64,000 nt of DNA, from positions 1,116,001 through 1,180,000 of the forward strand of contig OY969575.1 of assembly GCA_963701205.1 (NCBI GenBank), read 5' to 3'. The notes under the pieces were generated by a model. It did not search any database and had not been told where the DNA came from. It was given only the letters and a program-made list of their open reading frames with translations. The stretch is from JALZKA01 sp963701205. GTDB lineage: Bacteria > Actinomycetota > Thermoleophilia > Solirubrobacterales > 70-9. Position 1 is the stretch's first letter; every line of letters starts with the position of its first letter. Positions 32,743-42,700 of this stretch are shown here, one piece after another. The position numbers and the translations under genes are program-made.

Positions 32743-34806
32743 ATGGCCAAGGACACAGAGAAGCTGATCCGCCAGCTTTCGTTGATCTCATTCTTGATGG
32801 CCAACCGACGTCCGGTTTCGGCGCTCGAGATCAAGCGCGAGGTCGAGGGCTACAGCTCAATGAACGAGGATGCGTTCGCCCGCCGCTTCTACGCGGACCG
32901 CGCTGAGCTTGAGAGCCTTGGCATCTCGCTACAGGTGGACAAGCCCGCCGAGGGCTTCTTTGAGGCCGAGCTCTATGCGCTGCCGCCCGAGAATTACTAC
33001 CTGCCAGCAATCGAGTTCTCCGACGGCGAGCTGGCTGCGCTGCGAACGGCGCTGAGTCTGCTCGACGGCGAGTTCGCCTATGCCGAACCGCTGCGGCTGG
33101 CGCTGCAGCAGGTCTCATGGGGCCGAACCAGCCCGCTTCAGGAACGCGAGGACGTGCCGATCGACGTGCGCCTCTCGACATCGGGCGGCGGCCGTGAGCT
33201 CTCCCAGCGTCTCGCCAAGATCGAGACGGCGATCTCGCGCCGCAAGACGATCGAGTTCGCCTACTACACGATGGAGCGGGACGAGCTTTCCGACCGCAAA
33301 GTCAACCCGTATCACCTGGTGCTCCGCGGCGGCCAGTACTACCTGATCGGCTACTCGCAGGAACGCGATGCGATTCGAGTCTTTCGCCTCTCGCGGATCC
33401 AGGGCAAGGTCTCCTATGCATCCAAGGCCGAGCACGACTTTCAGGCTCCGGAGGACTTCGACCGCCGCGACTACGCGTCGCGGGCCGAATGGCAGCTCGG
33501 CCGCCAGGGCGGTAGCGCCAAGGTGTTTGTTCGTGAGCGGATCGCCTGGCTGGTCGAACGCGACTTCGGGAAGTACGGAACGCTCCGCAAGGTCACGAAG
33601 GCGGACGGCGTCAAGGGGAGAGGGATGGTCTATGAGACCGAGTACGCCTCCATCCGCCAGCTGATCAGCTGGGTTCTTTCCTGGCGCGAGAACGCGCAGC
33701 TCATCGCCCCTTCCGAGGTGGCGTCAGCCGCCGGCGAGCGCGTCGGCCTGCTGCGCGACCGCCATCGTGGCGATTTCGCGGTGGCCTCGACCGTCGCGCG
33801 TCCCGTGCTTGAGGCCGAGGGCAGGCCCAGCCGCCCAAGCGGTGGGCGCTCCCGCGGGGATTCGGTGATCCGGCCCGAGCGGTTCGCCCGCCTGGTGACC
33901 CTGGCCGGGCTTCTGATCGGCGCCGCGCGAACCGAGGGCACGCTGGAGGTCACACACCTGCTGCGCGAGCTCAATATGACGATCGGGGAGCTTCGCGAGG
34001 ACATCGATGTGCTGAACGTCGTCAACTTCGGCGGCGGCACGTACGTGCTCTACGCCGAGATCGTCGGCGACCTGATTGAGATTGACGCTGACACCTACGG
34101 CGACAACTTCGCGCGCCCGGCGCGTCTGCTGCCGCTTGAGGCGAAGGCGTTGGTGGCCGCAATCGACCTCTTTGGCGACCACCTGCCCCAGGCCGGCCTG
34201 ATCACCGCGCGCGAGAAGATCGTCCAGGTCCTCGGCCGCGACCCGTCCGAGGAGGGTCTGGAGATCGCGCCCGGCCGCGACGATTCGCACGTCGTCCGCA
34301 CGGTCAACGAGGCGATTCACCTACACCGCGTCCTTGAGCTCCACTACTACAAGGAGAACGAGGACGAGTTCGTCAAGCGCGAGGTGGAGCCCTACCAGCT
34401 GGTCAACGGCCCCGAGGGCTGGTACCTCGGCTGTTATGACATCGGCCGCGCCGACACACGCCACTTCCGCCTGGACCGGATGAAGGAGGCGCGAATGACC
34501 GATGTGGAGTTCGAGCCCCGGGAGGGCGTTGCCGAACAGCTTGGAAAGCAGGAGTGGCTCGCCCATGGCGAGGTGACAAGCGCCGGGGTGGCCCGCGTCT
34601 GGGTCGCTCCAGAGCGTGCTCGCTGGTTGCGCGAGGAGCGCACCGTGGTCGAGGAACTGGAGGACGGCGCGGTCGTCGTCGAGGTTCCCTACGGCTCCAC
34701 CGAGTGGCTCGTCCGCGAGATCCTGAAGGGCGCAGGGGATTTGGTCGCGCTCGAGCCGGACGACGCTCGCGAAGCGGTTTTGGCCGCGCTCCCCAAGGCC
34801 GCCTAG
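32743..34806 (+). CDS. pafBC: Fused PafB-PafC WYL-domain transcriptional regulator
   Basis: A 687-residue protein with two tandem WYL units. Residues 1-65 form a winged-helix domain (KLIRQLSLISFLMANRRPVSALEI). The first WYL domain contains TIEFAYYTMERDELSDRKVN and HLVLRGGQYYLIGYS. A second helical/HTH segment starts near FARLVTLAGLLIGAARTEG, and the second WYL domain contains LHYYKENEDEFVKREVEPYQ and GWYLGCYD. In mycobacteria PafB and PafC are separate proteins forming the LexA-independent DNA-damage activator; here they are one chain, as reported for some other actinobacteria. The MBL-fold gene begins five bases downstream. Confidence 0.9.
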   Translation: MAKDTEKLIRQLSLISFLMANRRPVSALEIKREVEGYSSMNEDAFARRFYADRAELESLGISLQVDKPAEGFFEAELYALPPENYYLPAIEFSDGELAALRTALSLLDGEFAYAEPLRLALQQVSWGRTSPLQEREDVPIDVRLSTSGGGRELSQRLAKIETAISRRKTIEFAYYTMERDELSDRKVNPYHLVLRGGQYYLIGYSQERDAIRVFRLSRIQGKVSYASKAEHDFQAPEDFDRRDYASRAEWQLGRQGGSAKVFVRERIAWLVERDFGKYGTLRKVTKADGVKGRGMVYETEYASIRQLISWVLSWRENAQLIAPSEVASAAGERVGLLRDRHRGDFAVASTVARPVLEAEGRPSRPSGGRSRGDSVIRPERFARLVTLAGLLIGAARTEGTLEVTHLLRELNMTIGELREDIDVLNVVNFGGGTYVLYAEIVGDLIEIDADTYGDNFARPARLLPLEAKALVAAIDLFGDHLPQAGLITAREKIVQVLGRDPSEEGLEIAPGRDDSHVVRTVNEAIHLHRVLELHYYKENEDEFVKREVEPYQLVNGPEGWYLGCYDIGRADTRHFRLDRMKEARMTDVEFEPREGVAEQLGKQEWLAHGEVTSAGVARVWVAPERARWLREERTVVEELEDGAVVVEVPYGSTEWLVREILKGAGDLVALEPDDAREAVLAALPKAA

Positions 34807-34810
34807 CACC

Positions 34811-35590
34811 GTGGCGGACCCCGCCCCCGGCGGGGCCGACTTCGCCCGGATCCGTGCCGCCAACCCGGGGCCGATGACGCTGAGCGGAACGAACACCTAT
34901 GTGGTCGGCCGCGAGCCCGCCTACGTAATCGATCCCGGCCCTGACGATGCGGCCCACCTCGACGCGGTTCGCGTGGAGGGCGAGGCCCGAGGGGGTATCG
35001 CGGGTGTCCTGTTGACGCATTCCCATGCCGACCACTCCGCCGGCGTTTCCCGGCTGGGCGCCCCCCTGCTTTGGGGCGCGGTCAGCGCGGGCCACGAGGC
35101 CGATTGGCACCCAGAGCCTGCCGCTGATCGCGTGCGAGACCTTCCGCCTTCGTTCACCGCGGTTGCCACACCGGGTCACGCCTCCGATCACACATGCTTC
35201 GTGTGGGACTCAGTCTGTTTTTGCGGCGACCTCATTCTTGGCGAGGGATCGACGATCGTGCCGCCCAGGGCGTTTGGCGGCTCGATGACCGAGTACATGC
35301 GCTCGCTCGAAGCAGTGCGCGGGCTCGACGCGACGCTCTTTGCCCCGGGCCACGGCGAGTGGATCACCGATCCGCTCGCAAGGATCGAGGAATACGTAGC
35401 CCATCGCGGCGAGCGCGAGGCGCGCCTTGTCGCAGCCTTGGACGCCGGGGAGCTCTCGCGCTCGCGGTTGCTGGCGTTGGCCTGGCCGGAGGTTCCGGCC
35501 GCCCTTGAGCTCGCCGCTGCGGCCGCGATGGAGGCCCATCTGGAGAAGCTCGCCGACGAGGGCCGCGACCTGGCCGGCCTGAAGCCCTAG
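34811..35590 (+). CDS. Metallo-beta-lactamase-fold hydrolase
   Basis: A 259-residue MBL-fold protein (GTG start five bases after pafBC). The dinuclear metal site is visible as THSHADHSAG (HxHxDH), then H in TPGHASDHTC, D in FCGDLILG and H in FAPGHGEW. The N-terminal GTNTYVVG is typical of the glyoxalase II/LACTB2-like branch, and the C-terminal helical extension (EARLVAALDAGELSRSRLLA) also fits LACTB2-type proteins, some of which are endoribonucleases. Exact substrate is unknown. Confidence 0.88.
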   Translation: MADPAPGGADFARIRAANPGPMTLSGTNTYVVGREPAYVIDPGPDDAAHLDAVRVEGEARGGIAGVLLTHSHADHSAGVSRLGAPLLWGAVSAGHEADWHPEPAADRVRDLPPSFTAVATPGHASDHTCFVWDSVCFCGDLILGEGSTIVPPRAFGGSMTEYMRSLEAVRGLDATLFAPGHGEWITDPLARIEEYVAHRGEREARLVAALDAGELSRSRLLALAWPEVPAALELAAAAAMEAHLEKLADEGRDLAGLKP

Positions 35591-35640
35591 CCGGTGCTTG
35601 GCCAAGCCGTCGCGCATTGCGATCGAGTTGAATCCAGCGC

Positions 35641-36141
35641 GTGAGCCGCCGCGACCAGATCATCCTCACTCCGGACGAGCAGCGTGACCTGCTTGGGTCC
35701 GAGCGCGTCGTGGTCGTCTCGTCCCAGGGCCCCCGTGGCTGGCCCCACTCGATGCCGATGTGGTTCACCGTGCGGCCACCTCGCGATGCGATGCCCAAAA
35801 ACGGCCCCGGGGTTGAGATCTGGATCTGGACCTATGCGAAGTCACAGAAGGTCAAGAACCTGGAGCGTGACCCGCGGGCGACGCTTCTGGTCGAGACCGG
35901 AACCGAGTACACCGAGCTGCGCGGCGTTCAAGTGGAAGCCGAGGCGGAGCTGATCCGCGACCCTGGGCAGGTCCTCGAGTTCGGCAAAGAGCTGACCATC
36001 CGCTACGCCGAGGGAATCGACTCGATCGAGGGTGATGCCGCGGTGGCGATGCAGGCCCAGGCCGCCAAGCGGGTCGCGATTCGCTTCCGCGCCGTCAGGA
36101 TCGCGAGCTGGGATCACCGCAAGCTCGGCGGCACCTACTAA
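35641..36141 (+). CDS. Pyridoxamine 5'-phosphate oxidase-fold (FMN/F420) protein
   Basis: A 166-residue split-barrel flavin-binding protein. ERVVVVSSQGPRGWPHSMPMWF matches the strand and phosphate-binding region of PPOX-class proteins, and NLERDPRATLLVETG is the family's characteristic second segment. In actinomycetes many such proteins use F420. The missing PLP-oxidase signature argues against a vitamin B6 role. GTG 35641 is the start, 50 bases after the MBL gene. Confidence 0.82.
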   Translation: MSRRDQIILTPDEQRDLLGSERVVVVSSQGPRGWPHSMPMWFTVRPPRDAMPKNGPGVEIWIWTYAKSQKVKNLERDPRATLLVETGTEYTELRGVQVEAEAELIRDPGQVLEFGKELTIRYAEGIDSIEGDAAVAMQAQAAKRVAIRFRAVRIASWDHRKLGGTY

Positions 36142-36211
36142 GTCCAGCGCCGTTGCGGTGCGGGCAGCAAATGGACGTTCGAAGCGCTGCGGCGGATAGC
36201 CTGCCCTGACG

Positions 36212-37285
36212 ATGGCGGCGCTCAAGGGCTTGATTCTCTCCGGGGGCGCGGGAACGCGGCTTCGTCCGATCACGCACACATCGGCCAAGCAGCTCATCCC
36301 GGTTGCCAACAAGCCCGTCCTGTTTTACGGGATCGAGGCATTGGTTGAGTCGGGCGTTGACGAGATCGTGATCGTGATCGCGCCCGAAACCGGCGACGAG
36401 ATTCGCGCGGCAGTGGGCGACGGCTCGGGGTTCGGTGCCCGGGTCACGTACGTCGAGCAGGATGCTCCGCGCGGCCTCGCACACGCGGTCTTGACCGCCG
36501 AGGAGGCCCTTGGCGGCGAGGCGTTCGTCATGTATCTGGGCGACAACCTCCTGCGCGACGGAATCTCTGAGCTGGTGGAGGCCTTTCGGGCTGGTGACCA
36601 CGACGCGCTGATCCTGTTGACCAGGGTTCCCGATCCGTGGCACTACGGCGTCGCCGAACTCGACGGCGAGCGGATCGTCCGCCTGGTCGAAAAGCCCAAG
36701 GATCCGCCGTCGAATATGGCCCTTGTCGGCGTCTACCTGTTCGGCTCGGCGATCTTCGACGCCGCCCGAGCCATCGAGCCTTCTGGGCGCGGCGAGCTGG
36801 AGATCACCGACGCGATTCAGCACCTGATCGATATCAGCGCCCGGGTCGAGAGCAGAACCGTCAGCGGTTGGTGGAAGGACACCGGCCAGCTTGCCGACAT
36901 GCTCGAGGCAAACCGGCTCGTTCTCGAAGACCTCGAGCGCCGCATCGACGGGCAGACGACCGACTCCAAGATCGAGGGACGAGTGCAGGTTGCCGCCGAC
37001 GCGGTCGTCGAGCGCTCCGTGATTCGAGGTCCCGCGATCGTCGGGGCCGGTGCGCGGATCATCGATTCCTATATCGGCCCATACACGTCGATTGACGAAG
37101 GGGTGACGATTGAGCGCTCTGAGGTCGAACACTCGATCCTGCTCGCCGGCGTGACGGTGTGCGACCTCGACGCCCGCTTGGAGGCAAGCCTGCTGGGCCG
37201 CAACGTCAAGCTCACCCGCAGCGAGGGCGTCCCCAGGACCCTCAGCATGATCGTCGGGGACCGGTCCGAGATAACGCTGCCGTGA
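36212..37285 (+). CDS. rmlA: Glucose-1-phosphate thymidylyltransferase, long form
   Basis: A 357-residue nucleotidyltransferase making dTDP-glucose from dTTP and glucose-1-phosphate, the first step to dTDP-L-rhamnose. The N-terminal LILSGGAGTRLRPITHTSAK motif is diagnostic, followed by YLGDNLL and the W-K-D-T-G segment (GWWKDTGQLADML). The C-terminal 100 residues form a left-handed beta-helix (VVERSVIRGPAIVGAGARII), characteristic of the RmlA-long type rather than the 290-residue E. coli enzyme. The TGA overlaps the GTG of rmlD (GTGA). This is the only undamaged gene of the rml cluster. Confidence 0.93.
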   Translation: MAALKGLILSGGAGTRLRPITHTSAKQLIPVANKPVLFYGIEALVESGVDEIVIVIAPETGDEIRAAVGDGSGFGARVTYVEQDAPRGLAHAVLTAEEALGGEAFVMYLGDNLLRDGISELVEAFRAGDHDALILLTRVPDPWHYGVAELDGERIVRLVEKPKDPPSNMALVGVYLFGSAIFDAARAIEPSGRGELEITDAIQHLIDISARVESRTVSGWWKDTGQLADMLEANRLVLEDLERRIDGQTTDSKIEGRVQVAADAVVERSVIRGPAIVGAGARIIDSYIGPYTSIDEGVTIERSEVEHSILLAGVTVCDLDARLEASLLGRNVKLTRSEGVPRTLSMIVGDRSEITLP

Positions 37286-38123
37286 AGGTCATGGTGGCCG
37301 GGGCGGCCGGGATGCTCGGCCAAGACGTTGTCGATGCCTGCGTCGGGCGCGAGTACGAGGTCTTTGCGCTGGGCCGCGCGGAGCTGGACATCACCGATGG
37401 CGCCGACTGCGAGGACGCGCTCCGCGACATTCGCCCCGACGTCGTCATCAACTGCGCCGCATGGACCGACGTTGACGGCGCCGAGGCCGACGAGGCCGCG
37501 GCAATGCGGGTCAACGACACGGGTGCCGCGCTGCTGGCAGCAGCAGCGGCTGGGGTTGGGGCAAAGATCGTGCTCGTCTCGTCCGACTACGTCTTCGACG
37601 GGAAGGCGCGGCGCCCCTATACGGAATCGTCGCTGACAGCCCCGATCTCGGCCTACGGCCGGTCGAAGGCGGCCGGCGAGACATCAACCGCCGTTGCCAA
37701 CGAACGACACCTGATCGCTCGATCGTCCTGGCTCTTCGGAACCCGCGGTGCGAACTTCGTCGAGACGATGCTGCGCCTTGCCTCCGAGCAACCCGAGGTG
37801 CTGGTCGTCTCCGATCAGGTCGGCACGCCGACCTTCACCCGGCACCTCGCCGATGCGATCGCGGATCTGGCGCTCTCCGATGATTTCGGCATCCACCACA
37901 TCGCCGGTCCGGCAGCTGCTCCTGGTTCGAGTTCGCGCAGGAGATCTTCGACCAGGCCGGCTCGGAGTGCAGCGTGATGGCAGCGACAACCCAGATGCTT
38001 GGGCGACCGGCGCCGCGGCCGCCCTTCTCGGTCCTTGCGTCCGAGCGCCCGGGTGCGCCACGCCTGCCGGAATGGCCACAGGGCCTTCGCGAGTACCTTT
38101 CCGAGCGTGACCGCGGAAGCTGA
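37282..38123 (+). pseudogene. rmlD: dTDP-4-dehydrorhamnose reductase, frameshifted
   Basis: An NADPH-dependent SDR that makes dTDP-L-rhamnose. The N-terminal part is normal: VAGAAGMLGQDVVDA, SSDYVFDGKARRPY, AYGRSKAAGE (YxxxK), SSWLFGTRGANFVETML. After IHHIAGP the frame is lost at about 37909-37911. Adding one G there (CCG-GGC-AGC) restores GSCSWFEFAQEIFDQAG and a normal C terminus with stop at 38121-38123. Repaired length is 280 residues, as expected for the family. Read literally, the frame continues to 37977 with an unrelated Ser/Arg tail. A sequencing or assembly error is as likely as a real mutation. Confidence 0.9.
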
Positions 38124-38132
38124 GGCAGAGCG

Positions 38133-39130
38133 ATGGGGATGATCCTCGTGACCGGCGGCGCCGGCTTTATCGGTTCGGCCTTCGTCCGCCACCACCTCTC
38201 CGCAAATCCGGGCTCGACCGTCCGGGTGCTCGACAAGCTCACCTACGCCGGTCGCAAGGAGAATCTCGAGGGCGTTGAGCGCTGCGAGCTGATCGTGGGC
38301 GACATCGCCGATCCCCCCGCCGTCGCCGCGGCGATCGAGGGTTGCGATGCGCTGGTGAACTTCGCCGCTGAGTCGCATGTCGATCGCTCGATCGAGAGCC
38401 CCGGGGAGTTCATCCAGACGGATGTCTACGGGACGTTCGTCCTGCTCGAAGCCGCGCGTCAGGCGGGGATCCGGCACTTGCAGATCTCCACGGATGAGGT
38501 CTACGGCTCGATCGCCGAAGGATCGTTCACTGAGTCCTCACCGCTTGAGCCCGTCCTCGCCTTACTCCGCGTCGAAGGCGGGGGGCGACCTGTTGGTGGG
38601 CGCCTACCAGCGCACCTACTCCTCCGAGGCGCTGATCGTCCGCGCCTCGAACAACTACGGTCCGCGACAGCATCCGGAAAAGCTGATTCCGCTTTGCATC
38701 CTGAACGCGCTGGCGGGCGACTCCGTTGCCCGTCTACGGCGATGGGATGCAGGTGCGCAACTGGCTTTGGGTTGACGACTTCGCGGCGGCGATCGACACT
38801 GTCCTGACCCGGGGGGTGCCGGGCGAGGCCTACAACGTGGGCGGCCCCGACGAACGCGCCAATATCGATGTCGTCCGCGAGATCCTGCGCCTGACCGGCC
38901 GCGACGAGTCCTTGATCGAGCACGTCACGGACCGCCTCGGCCACGACCGCCGCTACTCGCTTGGCTCCGAGAAGACCGAGGGCCTGGGCTGGAAGGCCGA
39001 GGTCACCTTCAACGAGGGGATCGCCCGTGTCGTTGACTGGTATCGCGAGAACGAGGACTGGTGGGCTCCGATCCGATCCGGCGAGTACCGCGCCTACTAC
39101 GAAAACCAGTACGGAAAGAGCCTCGGCTAG
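38133..39130 (+). pseudogene. rmlB: dTDP-glucose 4,6-dehydratase, two frameshifts
   Basis: An extended SDR converting dTDP-glucose to dTDP-4-keto-6-deoxyglucose. The first segment has VTGGAGFIGSAFVRHHL, AAESHVDRSI and STDEVYGS. An extra base at 38553 breaks SSPLEP/SSPYSASKAGGD (the catalytic YxxxK is in the second frame). A second extra base at 38725 precedes LPVYGDGMQVRNWLWVDDF. The third frame then runs correctly through AYNVGGPDERANIDV to a stop at 39128-39130. Removing two bases gives 331 residues, the canonical RmlB size. All active-site segments survive across the three frames. Confidence 0.92.
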
Positions 39131-39684
39131 ATGTCGGTGGTGCGCCTCGAGACCAGGATCGACGGCTTGGTCTTGCTTGAGGTCGACGCCCACGGTGACG
39201 AGCGCGGGTTCTTTGGCCGAGACCTATCGCGAGTCCAGATGGCGCGAATTGGGAGTCGACGGCCGAATTCGTCCAGGACAACCACTCGCGCTCGGCGCGT
39301 GGAACCTTGCGCGGGCTCCACTTCCAGACGACCCCCGGGCAGGCAAAGCTCCTGCGCTGCTCGCGGGGTTCGATCTTGGACGTCGCTGTTGACCTGCGCC
39401 GCGAATCGCCGACCCACGGCCGTGGGAGGCGCACGAGCTTCGGATCGCGAACCATCGGCAGCTCTTTATTCCGGTTGGATTTGCCCACGGCTTCTGCGTC
39501 ACTCTCCGAGGAGGCGGACGTCAATTACAAGGTCTCCAGCTACTTCGATTCCAATACCGAGGCGGGAATCCGCTGGGACGACCCGGCGATCGGCATCGAG
39601 TGGCCGATCGCGGAGCCGCTGCTCTCCGAGCGCGACCGCACAGCCCCCCTGTTGGCTGAGGCGGCTGGCGATCTGACGTTCTGA
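39131..39684 (+). pseudogene. rmlC: dTDP-4-dehydrorhamnose 3,5-epimerase, four frameshifts
   Basis: A cupin-fold epimerase. Reading across frames gives DERGFF / AETYRESRWRELGVD / AEFVQDNHSRSARGTLRGLH / WEAHELRIANHRQLFIPVGF / SEEADVNYKVSSYFD, all canonical RmlC segments, including the catalytic-histidine RGLHFQ. The breaks are an extra base at 39215, an extra base at 39261, a missing base after 39422 and an extra base at 39501-39504. The corrected length is exactly 183 residues, typical for the family. ATG 39131 immediately follows the rmlB stop. Confidence 0.9.
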
Positions 39685-39736
39685 GCCCGTTCGGGCAGGC
39701 TGGTCACACCCGGCGCCGCGCCGTAGACTCGATCGG

Positions 39737-42700
39737 TTGGCCACTGACAAAAAACAAGGTGCGAGCGACCCCCTGAAGCTCTTCTCAGCGCCGGTCAGGC
39801 GCTGGTTTGATGCGTCGTTTGAGGCTCCGACTCCGGCCCAGGCCCAGGGTTGGCCGGCGATCGCCTCTGCCAAGAACACTTTGATCTGCGCCCCGACCGG
39901 GTCGGGCAAGACGCTGGCGGCCTTCCTCTGGGGAATCGACAAGCTCTATCGCGACAAGGCACGAAGGGCGAAGGAAGCTGAGGGCGGCGACGCGGGGCGA
40001 TCGGCCGGGGTTTCCCTGGTCTATGTCTCGCCGCTGAAGGCTTTGTCCTATGACGTCGAGCGCAACCTGCGGGCGCCACTCAAGGGCATCGGCGCTGAGA
40101 TCAGCGTTGGCCTTCGCACCGGGGACACTCCCCAGCGTGACCGCCAGGCGATGCTGCGAAAGCCGCCGGACATCCTGATCACAACCCCCGAATCGCTCTA
40201 TCTGATGATGAGCTCGCGGGCACACGAGATCCTGACCGGGGTTGAGGCGGTGATCGTGGATGAGATCCACGCCGTCGCGCAGACCAAGCGCGGTGCCCAC
40301 CTGGCGCTGACGCTGGAGCGCCTCGAGCATCTCACCCGCACTCACCCCGACGGCCGCGGCGGCGACGCGGAACTGCAGAGGATCGGGCTCTCGGCGACGC
40401 AACGGCCGCTTGAGCGGGTTGCATCTTTCCTCGTCGGCCCGGGGCGGAAATGTGAAGTTGTGGACGTCGGGATCCGCAAGCAGCTCGACCTGGAGATCGT
40501 CGTCCCTGTTGAGGACATGACCGACCCCGACGCGTCAACCGAGAAGCGGCGCGACGGAGGCGATTCGGGGCGCCCGGGTCCAGGCGATGCGAACTTCGAC
40601 GTTGCGCCCACGCAGGGATCGATCTGGCCGGCGATGTATCCGAAGCTGCTCGAGCTGATCCAGGCGCACACATCGACGATCCTGTTCGTCAACGCCCGCC
40701 GTGCGGCCGAGCGGCTGGCGAAACGGTTGAACGAGCTCGCCAACGAGCAGGCCGAACAGGAACTGCCGGCGACCGAGCACGGTGGCCACGCGGGCGTAGT
40801 GCCCGTCGAGCAGCACGTCGAGGTTGCCAGGGCCCACCACGGATCGCTGGCTCACGAGGAGCGGGTCGTGATCGAGGAGATGCTCAAGGGCGGTCAGATC
40901 CCTTGCCTGGTTGCCACCTCGTCGCTTGAGCTCGGCATCGATATGGGGGCCGTTGACCTCGTCATCCAGGTTGAGTCCCCGAAGTCGGTGACCCGCGGTC
41001 TACAACGTGTTGGCCGCGCGGGGCACACCCTGGGGGCGACCTCGAAGGGGCGCATCTTTCCCAAGTTCCGCGCGGACCTGCTGGAGTGTGCCGTCGTCGC
41101 CAAGCGGATGCGTGAGGGCTTGATCGAGGAGACCGTCCTGCCGCAGAACCCGCTTGACGTGCTTGCCCAGCACATCGTCTCCATGGTCGCCGACTCCGAA
41201 TGGGAGGTCGACGACGTTGAGCGGGTGATCAAGGGAACTGAGCCATTCAAGGATTTGGCTCGTGAGCAGTTTGAAAACGTGCTCGACATGCTCGATGGCC
41301 GCTACCCGTCGGAGCGCTTTGCCGAGCTGCGGCCACGGATCGCCTGGGACCGCTCCGCGGGGACCGTCCGGGGTCGCAAGGGGGCGCGGCAGCTCGTCGT
41401 CACCAACGCCGGGACGATTCCCGACCGTGGCCTCTATGGCGTTCACCTGCCCGATGGCAAGCGCGTCGGTGAGCTCGACGAGGAGATGGTCTATGAGGCC
41501 CGCAAGGGTCAAACGTTCCTGCTGGGTGCAACAACCTGGCGTATCGAGCAGATCACCCGCGACCGTGTGATCGTGACACCGGCCCCTGGCGTGCCCGGCG
41601 CCGTCCCGTTTTGGCGCGGCGACGGGATCGGCCGTCCGGCGGAGCTCGGCCGGGCGATCGGGGAATTCGCGCGCGAAGCCGTCGGCTCTGACGCGAAAAC
41701 GCTGGCTGCCGACTATGACCTCGATCCGTTCGCGGCCGAAAACCTTCTGACCTACCTGCGCGAACAGCAGGCGGCAACGGGGGTTGTGCCGTCGGATCAA
41801 TCGATCGTGATCGAGAAGTTCCGCGACGAGATCGGCGATTGGCGGCTGTGTGTCCTCTCGCCGTTCGGTGGGCGGGTCCACGCGGCCTGGGGTCTGGCGC
41901 TGGCGGCAAAGATCCGTGAGCGCGATGGGATGGAATCGGACGCGATCTGGTCCGACGACGGGATCGTGATCCATCTGCCCGACGCCGACGAGGCGCCGAG
42001 TGCCGACCTGATCTTGCTTGAGCCGGACGAGATCGAGGACCTGATCGTCGGCGAACTTGGTGGATCGGCGCTGTTCGGGGCACGCTTTCGCGAAAACGCC
42101 GCCCGCTCGTTATTGCTTCCCCGGGCGTATCCGGGCAAGCGAACCCCGCTCTGGCAGCAGCGGCTCAAGTCGCAGTCGCTGCTGGAGGTGGCCAGGGACT
42201 TTCCACGGTTCCCCGTAATCCTCGAGACCTACCGCGAGTGCCTGCGCGATGTCCTTGACCTGCCTGGCCTGACCTCGCTGTTGGCCGATATCTCGTCGCG
42301 GCGGATCTCGCTTGTCGAGGTCGAGACCCCCTCGGCCTCGCCGTTCGCCTCGTCGCTTCTCTTCGACTACGTCGCGACCTACATGTATGAGGGGGACACG
42401 CCCAACGCTGAGCGCCGCGCCGCCGCGTTGGCCCTGGATCGGGACCTTCTGCGCGAGCTCTTGGGCCAGGAAGAGCTTCGCGATCTGATCGATCCGGACG
42501 CCCTGACCGACGTCGAGGGATCGCTGCAGCATTTGACCGAGGACGGCCGAGCGCGCGACCGCGACGCGCTTCAGCAGGTCTTGCGCCGCCTCGGCGATCT
42601 CACCCCGGACGAGTGCAGCGCACGGGTCGCGAGCGATTACTCCTCGGAGTCGATGCTGACCAAGCTTGGGCGCGAGCACAAGGTCGCGAGCGTTCGCATT

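Noticed and set aside
37282..39684. Programmed ribosomal frameshifting in rmlD/B/C
   Set aside because: Seven sites of mixed direction without slippery heptamers or pause structures; error or mutation is far simpler.
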